Part shown: one piece after another, positions 9,860 to 18,432 of the stretch
Layout of the letters: each line of letters starts with the position of its first letter
Numbering within the stretch: position 1 is the first letter of the stretch
Assembly: GCF_020097155.1 (NCBI RefSeq)
Contig: NZ_CP083691.1
Location: forward strand, 496,001 to 560,000
Direction of reading: 5' to 3'
Source: Micrococcus porci
GTDB taxonomy: Bacteria > Actinomycetota > Actinomycetes > Actinomycetales > Micrococcaceae
DNA: 64,000 nucleotides
Notes under the pieces: generated by a model
Databases searched by the model: none
Told to the model about the DNA's origin: nothing
Seen by the model: only the letters and a program-made list of their open reading frames with translations
Made by a program: the position numbers and the translations under genes

Positions 9860-10040
9860 ATGGAGCACGTCACGTTCAGCGACCCCGCCGCCGAAGGAGA
9901 CGGTGGACGCGTGGCCGAGGGCGACCTGGGCGTCCTGATCTGGGGTGCCACCCACGTCCACACACAGGACCACCGCGACGCCGTCGCCCGCCATCCGCGC
10001 GCCCGCCTGGTGGCCGAGGTGCCCGACGGCGACCCCCGCC
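9860..10040 (+). pseudogene. 5' remnant of a Gfo/Idh/MocA-type oxidoreductase
   Basis: After CAGGAGG and a 5-nt spacer, the ATG at 9860 opens a frame whose first 60 residues look like the start of a Gfo/Idh/MocA dehydrogenase: LGVLIWGATHVHTQDH is a Rossmann start and HPRARLVAEVPDGDP the following strand and turn. Homology then stops, and the minus-strand MarR-GNAT gene ends at 10081. An intact protein would be about 350 residues, so at least four fifths are gone. The frame stays open into the neighbour by chance. Translation signals are intact, so a short peptide might still be made. Confidence 0.6.
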
Positions 10041-10080
10041 CGCCGTCCGCGAGGTCGGCGTTGGGCCGGGCAGGTGCCGT

Positions 10081-11127
10081 TCAGGCGAGACGCATGCCCA
10101 GCACGGTGCGGGCCTCCGCCCCGATGGCCTCCAGGTATGACGCGTCCACGCCGGTGCGGTCCTCCTCGAGGACCTCCATGCCGATCTTCTCCGCGACCCG
10201 GCGGGACGCCGTGTTCTCCGGGTGGACGATGGCCACGAGCTCGGGGGCGCCCAGCACGTCGCGGGCGTGGTCGCGGCACGCCGCCGCGGCCTCCGTGGCG
10301 TACCCGCGCCCCTGCAGCACCGGGGCGACGTGGTAGCCGACCTCGAGTCGACGCTCGCCGTTCACCCGCTGCCAGGTCAGCCCGCACTCGCCCACGAAGG
10401 CGCCCGCGTGGGTCTCCACGATCCACAGCCCATGGCCGTGCTCGGCATAGCTCCGCCGGTTCCAGGCGATCCAGTCGGCGACCTCGGCACGCGTCTTCGG
10501 TGCGGGGTAGAACTCCATCACCTCGGGGTCCCCCAGCAGCCCGACGAGGACGTCGAGGTCCGCCTCCGTCATCTCGCGGAAGCGCAGTCGGGCGGTGCCG
10601 GCGGGGACGGCAGCCGCTCCGGGGGCCTCGGGCCGCTCCCGCGGCCAGGGCTGTTCGCGGAGCTCCTCCGAGCCCTCGTTGAACCGCCGCAGCAGCCGGG
10701 CCAGTGCGGCCACGTCGGGCGCGGGCCAGGAGCGGGTGACCTCGGCGACGGCCGCCCGACGCGCGGCGAGCTCCCCCTCGAGGGCCGCCCGGCCGGCGTC
10801 GGTGGCGCGGTGCAGGCGCGCCTGGCCGCCCGCCGGATCCCGGAAGCGCTCCACGAATCCCGCGCGCTGGGCCGCGCCGATCTGGCGCTGGAGGGTGGAG
10901 ACGTCGAGGCCGAACGCGGCGGCGAGCTCGGCCATGGTCATGGGTCCCTGCGCCTCGAGGCGGGCCAGCAGGAGCACGGCGCTGCGGTCCAGGGCCTCGG
11001 GGCGGCGGTAGGCGCCCAGACCGTGCACGGCGCGGCGGAGGAGCAGCATGTGCTCCCGGACGACGTCGTCGAGCGCGTCGGTCCCGGTGTTGCCCGGGTC
11101 GGGGTGGCGCGGGATGGGCTGCGTCAT
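10081..11127 (-). CDS. MarR-GNAT fusion (regulator with acetyltransferase domain)
   Basis: 348 residues in two domains. Residues about 15-150 form a MarR-type winged helix (MTMAELAAAFGLDVSTLQRQIGAAQ is the DNA-binding part). Residues about 175-345 form a RimJ/RimL-like GNAT domain starting LRFREMTEADLDVLV, with acetyl-CoA motif A as LQGRGYATEAAAA. Such fusions are known in actinobacteria but their acyl substrates mostly are not. It is divergent from an MFS pump with a large dyad between them, so it probably represses itself and the pump, with ligand or acetylation relieving repression. Confidence 0.87.
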   Translation of the reverse strand: MTQPIPRHPDPGNTGTDALDDVVREHMLLLRRAVHGLGAYRRPEALDRSAVLLLARLEAQGPMTMAELAAAFGLDVSTLQRQIGAAQRAGFVERFRDPAGGQARLHRATDAGRAALEGELAARRAAVAEVTRSWPAPDVAALARLLRRFNEGSEELREQPWPRERPEAPGAAAVPAGTARLRFREMTEADLDVLVGLLGDPEVMEFYPAPKTRAEVADWIAWNRRSYAEHGHGLWIVETHAGAFVGECGLTWQRVNGERRLEVGYHVAPVLQGRGYATEAAAACRDHARDVLGAPELVAIVHPENTASRRVAEKIGMEVLEEDRTGVDASYLEAIGAEARTVLGMRLA

Positions 11128-11182
11128 GGCTCCTCCGTGTCCGGCCGGTGGTCCCAGCCCGTGTTCCAGGAGTCTAGACTGC

Positions 11183-11215
11183 CATGTGCATCATGCAATG
11201 TGCATGGTGCACATG
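11183..11215. promoter_or_regulatory. Nested dyad operator between MarR-GNAT and MFS genes
   Basis: A dyad centred on 11199: outer arms CATGTGCA (11183-11190) and TGCACATG (11208-11215), inner arms CATGCA (11192-11197) and TGCATG (11201-11206), all symmetric about one centre. It lies directly after a -10-like TAGACT (11175-11180) and before the MFS ribosome binding site. MarR proteins bind such dyads; the fused regulator next door is the obvious candidate. Confidence 0.75.
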
Positions 11216-11265
11216 GGGCCGTGCCACTCGGCGCGCCCCGCTCGCCGTCGTCGTGGAGGACCCCC

Positions 11266-12477
11266 GTGCACCATCCCGTCACCGCCCCCGCCGAGGCCGC
11301 CCCCCGCATCGTGACGCCGGTGTTCGCGGTGGCCTGGCTGGTGAACTTCGCCCAGTACCTGACCTTCTACCTCCTCGCCACCACCATGGCGCTCTACGCC
11401 GTGAAGCAGTTCGGCGCCGGGGACGCGGCGGCGGGCTTCGCGTCCAGCGCCTTCGTGGTCGGTGCGACGGTCGCGCGGATCTTCGCCGGGCACGTCGTGG
11501 ACAGCCTGGGCCGCCGGCGGATGCTGCTCGTCTCCCTCTCCGTGGTGACCCTGGCGTGCGCGGCCTACCTCCCGGCGTCGTCGCTGGGACTGTTGGTGGC
11601 CGTCCGCCTGGTCCACGGCGCCATGTACGCCGTGGCCAGCACGGCCGTGATGACGCTGGCGCAGTCGGTCATCCCCGCCTCCCGACGCGCGGAGGGCACC
11701 GGGTACTTCGCGCTCGGCACCACCCTGGCCACGGCCCTCGGCCCGGCGGCGGGGCTGATGCTCGTCTCCGCCGCGGGCTACCCGGGCATGTTCTGGGCGA
11801 CGACGGCCGTGGCCGCCGTGGGCCTGGCGTTCGGGCTCGCGCTGCGCGTCCCCGACGAGCCCGCCTCCGCCCGTCCCCACCTGGTGCGGGGCTTCCGGCT
11901 CGGCGGGATCCTCCACCCCGCCGTGGTGCCGATCGGCGTGTTCATGCTGCTCGTGGGCGTGGCCTACGCGGGCGTCATCACCTACCTCAACGGGTACGCG
12001 GAGCAGCGCGGCCTCGGCGCCGGGGCCGGCCTGTTCTTCCTCGCGTACGCCCTGGTGACGCTCGTGATGCGCTTCGTCCTGGGGCGCGTCCAGGACCGCC
12101 GCGGGGACAACGCGGTGGTGGGGCTCGGCCTCGTCTGCTTCGCGGCGTCCCTCGTGCTGCTCGCCGTGGCCCGGCAGGACGCCGTGGTGGTCCTCGCCGG
12201 CGCCCTGTGCGGCCTGGGCTACGGCACGCTGATGCCCGCCGCGCAGGCCATCGCCGTGCGCCTGGTCCCGCCGCACCAGATGGGCACCGGCATCTCCACG
12301 CTCTACCTGGGCGTGGACGTGGGCATCGGACTGGCGCCGCTGCCGCTGGGCGCCCTCCTGGCCGCCGGGGGCTACCTGTGGATGTACCTCGTCCTCGCGG
12401 GGTTCGTGGTCCTGGCAGGGGTGTACTACGTGCTCGTGCACGGGCGCACCCCGGCCGCCCGGGCCGTGGCGCGGTGA
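11266..12477 (+). CDS. MFS transporter
   Basis: 403 residues with about twelve membrane segments of the major facilitator superfamily. The loop between segments 2 and 3 carries the signature variant GHVVDSLGRRRMLL, and GRVQDRRGD is its counterpart in the second half. It resembles drug or small-molecule efflux carriers (YfcJ/YhhS-like); the substrate is unknown. The GTG at 11266 follows GGAGGA (11255-11260) at 5 nt and starts MHHPVTAP; longer frames have no support. The divergent MarR-GNAT gene and the intervening dyad imply inducible export. Confidence 0.87.
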   Translation: MHHPVTAPAEAAPRIVTPVFAVAWLVNFAQYLTFYLLATTMALYAVKQFGAGDAAAGFASSAFVVGATVARIFAGHVVDSLGRRRMLLVSLSVVTLACAAYLPASSLGLLVAVRLVHGAMYAVASTAVMTLAQSVIPASRRAEGTGYFALGTTLATALGPAAGLMLVSAAGYPGMFWATTAVAAVGLAFGLALRVPDEPASARPHLVRGFRLGGILHPAVVPIGVFMLLVGVAYAGVITYLNGYAEQRGLGAGAGLFFLAYALVTLVMRFVLGRVQDRRGDNAVVGLGLVCFAASLVLLAVARQDAVVVLAGALCGLGYGTLMPAAQAIAVRLVPPHQMGTGISTLYLGVDVGIGLAPLPLGALLAAGGYLWMYLVLAGFVVLAGVYYVLVHGRTPAARAVAR

Positions 12478-12551
12478 CCGGGGCGGCAGATGACGCGGAT
12501 GAGGCGCCCCACGGCGAACCCCGTCAACGGGCGACAGGACGCCGGCAGCCA

Positions 12552-12575
12552 CCCGCACGACGCCGGTGGTGCGGG
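12552..12575. terminator. Possible terminator between MFS and dioxygenase genes
   Basis: CCCGCAC (12552-12558) pairs with GTGCGGG (12569-12575) across a 10-nt loop, between convergent stops at 12477 and 12603. The stem is short and lacks a U-tract. Confidence 0.4.
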
Positions 12576-12602
12576 GGCCGCGCGTCGTCGTAGGGCAGTG
12601 GA

Positions 12603-13475
12603 TCAGTCCACCGTGAAGCTGCGGATGTGGTTGGAGAACACGAACCGGTTGAACACCGTGCGGGTGGTGGAGGGGTCGTGCGCGGCGCCCATGGTGAGCA
12701 GCAGCGGCACGTAGTGGTCCGCCGTCGGGTGGGCGATCCGCGCGCCCGGCGCCCTGTCCAGGTACCCCATGAGCGCGTCGACGTCCCCGGCGTGGGCCAT
12801 CTCGGCCGCCCACGTGTCGAAGGCGTCCACGTGCCCGAACAGCCGCGGGTCCCGCATGGCGGCGAACGAGTGCGTCATGAAGCCGGAGCCGATCACGAGC
12901 ACGCCCTCGTCCCGCAGCTCGCGCAGCCGCTCGCCCAGGCGCAGCAGGTCCGCGGGGTCCTGGCTGGGCATGGAGACCTGCAGCACCGGCACGTCCGCGT
13001 CCGGGTACATGGCCATGAGCGGGATGTACGCGCCGTGGTCCAGGCCCCGGTCCGTGTGCTGGTGCACCTCCTGGCCCTGGGCGCCGAGCACGCCGGCCAG
13101 CCGGCGGGCCAGGTCCGTGGCGTCAGGGGTGTCGTACCGGAGGGTGTAGTACCGCGGGTGGAATCCGCCGAAGTCGTAGACCAGCGGCGTGCCGGCGGCG
13201 GACGCGGAGATCGCGGCGGGGGCGTTCTCCCAGTGCGCGGACACGATCACGATCGCCCGCGGCTTGGGCATGGTCTGTGCCCACTCGAACAGGTCGTTCA
13301 GCCACTGCGGCTCGTCCAGGGTGGGCGGGGCGCCGTGGGAGATGAACAGCGCGGGCATGCGCCCGTCGGACGGCTCCCAGAGCTTCTGCCGCCGGGTGAG
13401 GGGCAGGGCGCGGGCGAGCAGGTCGTCGTAGGCGCCGGCAGGCGTCGGCTGGGCCCAGGGGTCGGCGAGGGTCAT
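12603..13475 (-). CDS. DODA-type extradiol dioxygenase family protein (LigB/YgiD)
   Basis: 290-residue member of the LigB/DODA family of class III extradiol ring-cleaving dioxygenases. Metal ligands are visible as FISHGAP (first His), VSAHWE (second), and the C-terminal AHPTADHYVPLL with its two histidines; RGLDHGAYIPL is also conserved. Relatives cleave catechols or DOPA-like phenols. The ATG at 13475 follows GGAGG by five bases. The divergent MarR gene suggests induction by phenols or quinones, by analogy with MhqR/YodB-type systems (inference). Confidence 0.87.
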   Translation of the reverse strand: MTLADPWAQPTPAGAYDDLLARALPLTRRQKLWEPSDGRMPALFISHGAPPTLDEPQWLNDLFEWAQTMPKPRAIVIVSAHWENAPAAISASAAGTPLVYDFGGFHPRYYTLRYDTPDATDLARRLAGVLGAQGQEVHQHTDRGLDHGAYIPLMAMYPDADVPVLQVSMPSQDPADLLRLGERLRELRDEGVLVIGSGFMTHSFAAMRDPRLFGHVDAFDTWAAEMAHAGDVDALMGYLDRAPGARIAHPTADHYVPLLLTMGAAHDPSTTRTVFNRFVFSNHIRSFTVD

Positions 13476-13570
13476 GGTGTCCTCCTTCACGGGGCGCCGC
13501 GGCCCCGTCTCTGGGGCCGACTCTACGTCCCATGACTTCACGGTGCAAGTGTTCCTCGCGTCACGGGGAC

Positions 13571-13605
13571 TTAAGACCTGAAGGCCCGCGACTAGGATGG
13601 AGGGC
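13571..13605 (+). promoter_or_regulatory. Promoter of marR, probably leaderless
   Basis: TTAAGA (13571-13576) and TAGGAT (13593-13598) are spaced 16 bp as -35 and -10. The -10 ends seven bases before the ATG at 13606, so the transcript would begin at or next to the start codon. Confidence 0.55.
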
Positions 13606-14133
13606 ATGTCCGACGCCGCCCGCCCCGCATCCGACCCCGTCGCCGACACCGCACCCGAGTCCGTGGTGCCCTGGCTCGACGACGAGGAGCGCCACGCCTT
13701 CCTGGCGCTGATGAGCGTGGTCCTGCGCCTCGAGCCCACCCTGGACGCCCAGCTGCGCCGCGAGGCCGGCATCAGCCACTTCGAGTACACCGTCCTGGCG
13801 AGCCTCTCCGAGGCCGAGGGCGGGCAGCGCCGCATGAGCGAGCTCGCCTACCTGTCCTCCGGCTCCCTGCCCCGCCTCTCCCAGGTGGTCACCCGGCTGG
13901 AGAAGCGCGGTTGGGTCGAGCGCCGCCCCGACCCCGAGGACGGCCGCTACACCCTGGCCGTGCTCCTCGACGAGGGGCGTGAGGTGGTCGTCGCCGCCGC
14001 GCCCGGCCACGTGGCGGAGGTGCGCCGCGCCGTCGTCGACCCGCTCACCCGCGCCCAGCTGCGCCAGCTCACCGCCATCGGCCGCCGGATCATGGGGGTC
14101 ATCGACCCCGAGGACCGCTGCCTCGAGGACTGA
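13606..14133 (+). CDS. MarR-family regulator
   Basis: About 175 residues with a MarR winged-helix domain: ISHFEYTVLASLSEA, then RRMSELAYLSSGSLPRLSQVVTRLEKRGWVERR as helix-turn-helix and wing. A 30-residue acidic N-terminal tail precedes it. An ATG nine bases upstream (13597) is possible, but the -10 TAGGAT overlaps it, so 13606 with a leaderless mRNA is preferred. Divergent from the DODA dioxygenase, which it probably controls. Its 3' end overlaps the convergent DUF2809 gene by 35 bp. Confidence 0.87.
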   Translation: MSDAARPASDPVADTAPESVVPWLDDEERHAFLALMSVVLRLEPTLDAQLRREAGISHFEYTVLASLSEAEGGQRRMSELAYLSSGSLPRLSQVVTRLEKRGWVERRPDPEDGRYTLAVLLDEGREVVVAAAPGHVAEVRRAVVDPLTRAQLRQLTAIGRRIMGVIDPEDRCLED

Positions 14134-14557
14134 GCGCCGCCCGGCGGCGCAGGGCCGCGTCCACGGCCGCGGCGGCGAGCACGCCCGCCAGGTACAGCAG
14201 CAGGTCGCTCCACAGGAAGCCCGTGCCCAGCACCAGCCGCGCGGGCGGGAACGCCCTCCCGAGCGCGGCCGGGATGCCGGTGAGCTGGAACAGCTCGATC
14301 GCCGCGCACACGCCGAACGCCGCCGCCGCGAGGGGGAGCGTCCGCGCCCGCGGCGCGATCCAGGCCAGGAGCAGGAACACCAGCACCGCGTAGAGCGCGT
14401 CCCCGAGCGGGCCCGTCCACGCGGCCGCGCCGGGGACACCGCGCAGGCCCACGCGCACCAGCAGTCCCGCCGCCACCGTGGCGGCCGCCGCCAGGGCCAG
14501 CCGGGACCGGCGGCGGGGCGTCGTCGTCGTGGGGCCGGGCGCCGCGGGGGCGCTCAC
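14099..14557 (-). CDS. DUF2809 membrane protein
   Basis: 152 residues with four hydrophobic segments and the DUF2809 pattern: GPLGDALYAVLVFLLLAW, the acidic-aromatic CAAIELFQLTGIP in the third segment, and GTGFLWSDLLLYLAGV in the last. Function unknown. The GTG start overlaps the stop of the upstream gene (GTGA), so translation is coupled. The C-terminal codons overlap the end of the convergent marR gene. Confidence 0.78.
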   Translation of the reverse strand: MSAPAAPGPTTTTPRRRSRLALAAAATVAAGLLVRVGLRGVPGAAAWTGPLGDALYAVLVFLLLAWIAPRARTLPLAAAAFGVCAAIELFQLTGIPAALGRAFPPARLVLGTGFLWSDLLLYLAGVLAAAAVDAALRRRAALSPRGSGPRGR

Positions 14558-15039
14558 GCGAGCGCCTCCAGGGCGGCGACCTCGATCTTCCGCATGGCCA
14601 TCATGGCCTGGATCTGCGCCGGGCTCTGCAGCAGCCGGCCCATGTCCGCGGGGATGATCTGCCAGGAGACGCCGAAGCGGTCCTTGCACCAGCCGCACTG
14701 CTCGGCCTCCGGCACGTGGGAGAGCGCCGCCCAGTAGCGGTCGATCTCCTCCTGGTCCCGGCAGGCGACGACGAAGCTCACCGCCTCGCTGAGCGTGAAG
14801 GCCGGGCCGCCGTCGAGGGCCCCGAAGCGCACCCCGCCCAGGCGCACCCACGCGCTGATCACCTTCCCGGCCATGCCCGCGTAGTGCGGGTCCAGGGACT
14901 CGTCCGGGTAGCGCTGGATCTCCTCGATCTCCGAGTCCGGGAAGACGTCCACGTAGTAGCGGAGGGCCTCCTCGGCGCCGTCGTGGAACCAGAGGAACGG
15001 GGAGATCAGCTGGGGTGCGCCCGCGGCGGCATCGCTCAT
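14554..15039 (-). CDS. PhnB-like VOC superfamily protein
   Basis: 161 residues of the PhnB/3-demethylubiquinone-methyltransferase-like branch of the vicinal oxygen chelate fold: PFLWFHDGAEEALRYYVDVFP at the start, FTLSEAVSFVVACRDQEEID in the middle, and CGWCKDRFGVSWQIIP near the end. Despite database names these are rarely methyltransferases, and the substrate is unknown. A CACACT element six bases before the ATG suggests a leaderless start. Forms a coupled pair with the DUF2809 gene. Confidence 0.83.
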   Translation of the reverse strand: MSDAAAGAPQLISPFLWFHDGAEEALRYYVDVFPDSEIEEIQRYPDESLDPHYAGMAGKVISAWVRLGGVRFGALDGGPAFTLSEAVSFVVACRDQEEIDRYWAALSHVPEAEQCGWCKDRFGVSWQIIPADMGRLLQSPAQIQAMMAMRKIEVAALEALA

Positions 15040-15065
15040 GCCGTCAGTGTGACACCGTCCGTTCC

Positions 15066-15143
15066 CCGCACGAAAACGCGCGGCGCGCCGTCCGTTTCGC
15101 GAACGAAAGCGGGCGACGCGCCGTCCGTCTCCCGCACGAGAAC
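15066..15143 (-). repeat. 33-bp repeat, locus C
   Basis: Two to three copies in minus orientation; the shared core CGCGCCGTCCGT recurs at exactly 33 bp (CCGTCCG at 15088 and at 15121). The array begins 3' of the YhgE gene stop (15155) and is oriented with that gene. The core sequence matches loci A and B; the spacer bases differ. Confidence 0.88.
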
Positions 15144-15154
15144 GTGGGGGCTGG

Positions 15155-17611
15155 TCACTTCTCCAGGGCCGGGTGCAGGTCCTTCATGCGGAACCGCTGG
15201 CGGCGGCGCACCACCGCCATGTCCAGGAACAGGCAGGCCGCGCCGAACACCGCGAGGAACGCCACCGCGCCCCAGAACTGCGCCGGCTGGCCGCCGGAGA
15301 GGGCGTAGCGGATCGCGTTGATCGAGTGCGTCATGGGCATCAGCGGGCTGACCCACCGGAAGAACGGCGGCAGCACGTCCGCCGGGTAGGTGCCTCCGGC
15401 CGAGCCGAGCTGCAGGATCAGCGTCACCAGCAGCACCGCGCTGCCCGGGGTGCCCAGGGCCGTCATCACCAGGTGCGCGAACAGGGAGAACGCGAGCGCG
15501 GTGAACACCACGAGCCCCACCAGGTGCCACGGGTGCACCGGGTCGATCCCCAGCGGCACCGTGGCCGCGAGCATCACCAGGGAGCCCACCACGGAGAGCA
15601 GGCCCACCGGCAGCCAGGCGCTCAGCGCCAGCAGCAGCGGGTTGCGGCGGCCGGCCAGCAGGCGGCCGTTCACCGGGCGCATGACGTTGAACGCGGCGAT
15701 GCCGAACACCCACAGGGCGATCGAGAAGAACAGGGGGGCCACGCCGCGGCCGTACACCCCGGCCGGGTTCAGCACGTCCATGTCCACCTGCACCGGGCGG
15801 GACATCACGAGCGCCGCCTCGTCCGCGGCGTCCTCGGAGAGCGCGGGGATCTTGTCCGTGCCCGACGCCAGGCCGTCGTGCAGCTGGGTGGCGCCGTCGG
15901 AGAGGCTGTCGAGGCCGGTCTTCAGGTCGCCCGAGCCGGTCTCCAGCTGCGCCAGCCCGGAGTCCAGGCTCGTGGCGCCGTCGGAGAGCTTCCCGAGGCC
16001 GGTCTGCAGCTCGCCCGCGCCCTGGTCGAGCCGACCGGCGCCGTCGGCCAGGTCACCCGCGCCGGTCTCCAGCTTCCCGAGCCCGTCCACGAGCCGTCCG
16101 GAGCCGTCCTCCAGCTGCGCCAGGCCGTCGTCGAGGGCGGTCGCGCCGGCGGCCAGCTGGTCCAGGGCGTCGGCGAACCTCCCGACGCCGTCGGCCAGCG
16201 CCTGCGCGCCCGTGTTCGCCTGCCCGATGCCCGCGTGGAGGGTGTCCGCGCCCTCGGCCACGGCGTGGGCGCCGTCGTTCAGCTTCGTGATGTCCGCCTT
16301 GGCGTTGCCCGCGACGTCCTCGGACACGAAGCCCTGCACGCGGGAGTTCACGGCGGCGGAGCGGTCCGCGACGTCCTGGGCCGTCGACGTCGCCGAGCCG
16401 GCCTTCTCCTTGGCGTCCGTGAGGGACTGCTGCAGCGCCGCGTACTCGGGCGCGACGGCGATGTCCGGGTTCGACTCGGCGAGCGCCTGCAGCTGCTCGG
16501 ACGCCGTGTCGATGTCCCCGCCGGCGCCGGATCCCGCGGTGGCGACGGCGTCGTTGAGGGTCTGCACGTCCTGGTTGACGGTGGCGACGTCGGAGGCCAC
16601 CTTGTCCTGACGCTCGATCACGGCGTCCAGGCCGGGGATGACCGTGTCGTAGAGCTGCTGGGTGCCGTCGGCCACCTGGTGGGCGCCGTCGGCGAGGTCC
16701 GCCGAGCCCGTGTCGAGCTGGGTGAGCCCGTTGGAGAGGGCGGTGGCGCCGTCGCGCAGGTCGGGGACCTTCGCGGCGATCTGCCCCGCGCCGTCGGCGA
16801 GCTTCTGCGAGCCCTCCCGCGCCTGGCCGATGCCGGTCTGCAGCTGGACGGCGCCGTCCTTCGCGGAGGTCGCGCCGGCCGCCAGCTGGTCCGCGCCGTC
16901 CTTCAGCTGCCCGGCGCCGTCGGCGAGCTGACCGGCGCCGTCCTGCGCGTCGGAGGCGCCCTGGGCGAGCTGCCCGGAGCCGTCGTGGGCCTGGACGATG
17001 CCGTCCGCGAGCTGCGCGGCGCCGTCGTCGGCCTGACCGGCGCCGTCGGCGAGCCTGCCCGCCCCGTCCCGGGCGTCGGCCATGCCCTGCCGGATGGTCG
17101 CGAGGTTCTCGAAGACGGCCTTGAAGTACGCCTCCACGGCCGCCTTGTCCACGGCGTTCTCGATCTTCGACTGCGAGGAGGAGGTCACAGAGCCGATCAC
17201 GAAGCCGTTGGCGTCGTTGCGGCGCAGCGTGATGTGCGCCTGTTGGGGGTCGGAGGTGTTCGCGCTGACCAGGTCCGCGCTCAGCCCCTCCGGGATCTCC
17301 ATGACCAGGTAGTAGCGCCCGTCGCGCAGGCCGGCCTCGGCGTCGTCGCGCGTGGTCTCGTGCCAGTCGAAGGTGTGCTGGTCCACCAGCTCCTCCGTGA
17401 TGTCGGCGCCGGTGGTCAGGGTCTTGCCGTCGGACTCCACGGGCCTGTCCTCGTTGACGATCGCCACCGGCAGGGAGGACAGGTTGCCGTAGGGGTCCCA
17501 GTTGGCGGAGAGGTAGAGCGCCCCGTAGATGGTGGGCACCAGCACGATGAAGAGCAGGGCGATGGTCGGCAGGACGCCGCGGAAGCGGCGCAGCTCGTAG
17601 CGGAACAGCAT
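15155..17611 (-). CDS. YhgE/Pip family membrane protein
   Basis: 818 residues. An N-terminal membrane segment (FRGVLPTIALLFIVLVPTIY) is followed by a large extracytoplasmic region (about 40-600) full of heptad-like repeats of the form LxDGAxQLxDGA, which should make long helical rods. Five to six membrane segments at the C-terminus resemble ABC-2 type permeases. Family members include the phage-infection protein Pip and ESX/T7SS-linked YhgE. It directly follows the ABC ATPase gene (stop TGA, then ATG with no gap), so it is probably that ATPase's membrane partner and under the same TetR control. Confidence 0.87.
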   Translation of the reverse strand: MLFRYELRRFRGVLPTIALLFIVLVPTIYGALYLSANWDPYGNLSSLPVAIVNEDRPVESDGKTLTTGADITEELVDQHTFDWHETTRDDAEAGLRDGRYYLVMEIPEGLSADLVSANTSDPQQAHITLRRNDANGFVIGSVTSSSQSKIENAVDKAAVEAYFKAVFENLATIRQGMADARDGAGRLADGAGQADDGAAQLADGIVQAHDGSGQLAQGASDAQDGAGQLADGAGQLKDGADQLAAGATSAKDGAVQLQTGIGQAREGSQKLADGAGQIAAKVPDLRDGATALSNGLTQLDTGSADLADGAHQVADGTQQLYDTVIPGLDAVIERQDKVASDVATVNQDVQTLNDAVATAGSGAGGDIDTASEQLQALAESNPDIAVAPEYAALQQSLTDAKEKAGSATSTAQDVADRSAAVNSRVQGFVSEDVAGNAKADITKLNDGAHAVAEGADTLHAGIGQANTGAQALADGVGRFADALDQLAAGATALDDGLAQLEDGSGRLVDGLGKLETGAGDLADGAGRLDQGAGELQTGLGKLSDGATSLDSGLAQLETGSGDLKTGLDSLSDGATQLHDGLASGTDKIPALSEDAADEAALVMSRPVQVDMDVLNPAGVYGRGVAPLFFSIALWVFGIAAFNVMRPVNGRLLAGRRNPLLLALSAWLPVGLLSVVGSLVMLAATVPLGIDPVHPWHLVGLVVFTALAFSLFAHLVMTALGTPGSAVLLVTLILQLGSAGGTYPADVLPPFFRWVSPLMPMTHSINAIRYALSGGQPAQFWGAVAFLAVFGAACLFLDMAVVRRRQRFRMKDLHPALEK

Positions 17612-18391
17612 TCAGTCCTCCAGGGAGGGACGGGTGGGGAGGGCGGCCGGCAGGTCGTCGTGGCCCGGGGTGGGCAGCTCGACGACGACGGCGCCGCGGG
17701 GCACGGGGGCGGAGGTCAGGGCGCTCACCACGAAGCGGTGACCCAGGCGGCCCAGGGTCTCGAGCACGCGGTAGACGTGCTCGAGCTGGGGGCGGGTGAG
17801 GGAGGAGTCGATGTCGTCGTAGACGATCACGTCGGCCGGGCGCAGGCAGGCGAGCATGCAGGTGAGGATCGTGCGGTCCTCCACGGGGAGGGAGCTGACC
17901 TGGTCGCCGTGGTCCGGGTGGAAGCCGACGGCGGCCTCGAGGCGCGCGAAGCGCTTGCGGCCGGTGCGGCGCGAGATCCCCTCGGCGAGGCAGTGCTCGT
18001 CGATGCACTCGCGGATCGTGAGCAGCGGCTCGAGCTCCACGTAGTCGGTGATGCGGGCCACCGTGGTGGCGCGGCGCAGCCGGTGGGGGTGGCGGATGCC
18101 GTCCATGTCCCCGAGGGTGAGCTCGCCGCCGACGCCCTGGAGGCGCCCGACGAGGGCGAGCAGCAGGGCGGAGCGGCCGGAGCCCTGGGTGCCGAGGACG
18201 GCGCCGGGCACGCCCGGGGGCAGGTCCACGTCCACCGGGCCGAACACGGTGCCGCGGATGGAGCGCAGGGTGAGGCCCCGCGCGGTGAGGGCGCGGCCGA
18301 CCTGGTGGGAGCCCCCCGGGGCGGGCTCGGGCGCGCGCTCGGCGACGACGTCGTCCGTCTCGATGGGGGCGGGGGTCTGGTCTTCGGTCAC
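17612..18391 (-). CDS. ABC transporter ATP-binding protein with degenerate motifs
   Basis: 259 residues. It has the ABC fold order, but the Walker A loop reads GTQGSGRSAL with Arg for the essential Lys. The signature region is SSLPVEDRTIL rather than LSGGQ, and the Walker B end is VIVYDDIDSSL with Asp for the catalytic Glu. It may bind nucleotide but hydrolyse it poorly. Such proteins pair with YhgE in actinobacteria. The gene is divergent from a TetR gene across a clear operator and coupled to the YhgE gene. Confidence 0.8.
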   Translation of the reverse strand: MTEDQTPAPIETDDVVAERAPEPAPGGSHQVGRALTARGLTLRSIRGTVFGPVDVDLPPGVPGAVLGTQGSGRSALLLALVGRLQGVGGELTLGDMDGIRHPHRLRRATTVARITDYVELEPLLTIRECIDEHCLAEGISRRTGRKRFARLEAAVGFHPDHGDQVSSLPVEDRTILTCMLACLRPADVIVYDDIDSSLTRPQLEHVYRVLETLGRLGHRFVVSALTSAPVPRGAVVVELPTPGHDDLPAALPTRPSLED

Positions 18392-18432
18392 GGGGCGGGG
18401 CCTCCATGGGTGGTTTGCGTGGTGTGCGCAGG

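Noticed and set aside
13537..13548. 12-mer TTCACGGTGCAA shared with 42286-42297 as a common regulatory site
   Set aside because: Shared 12-mers are expected by chance many times in 64 kb. The flanks differ and the context is unrelated.
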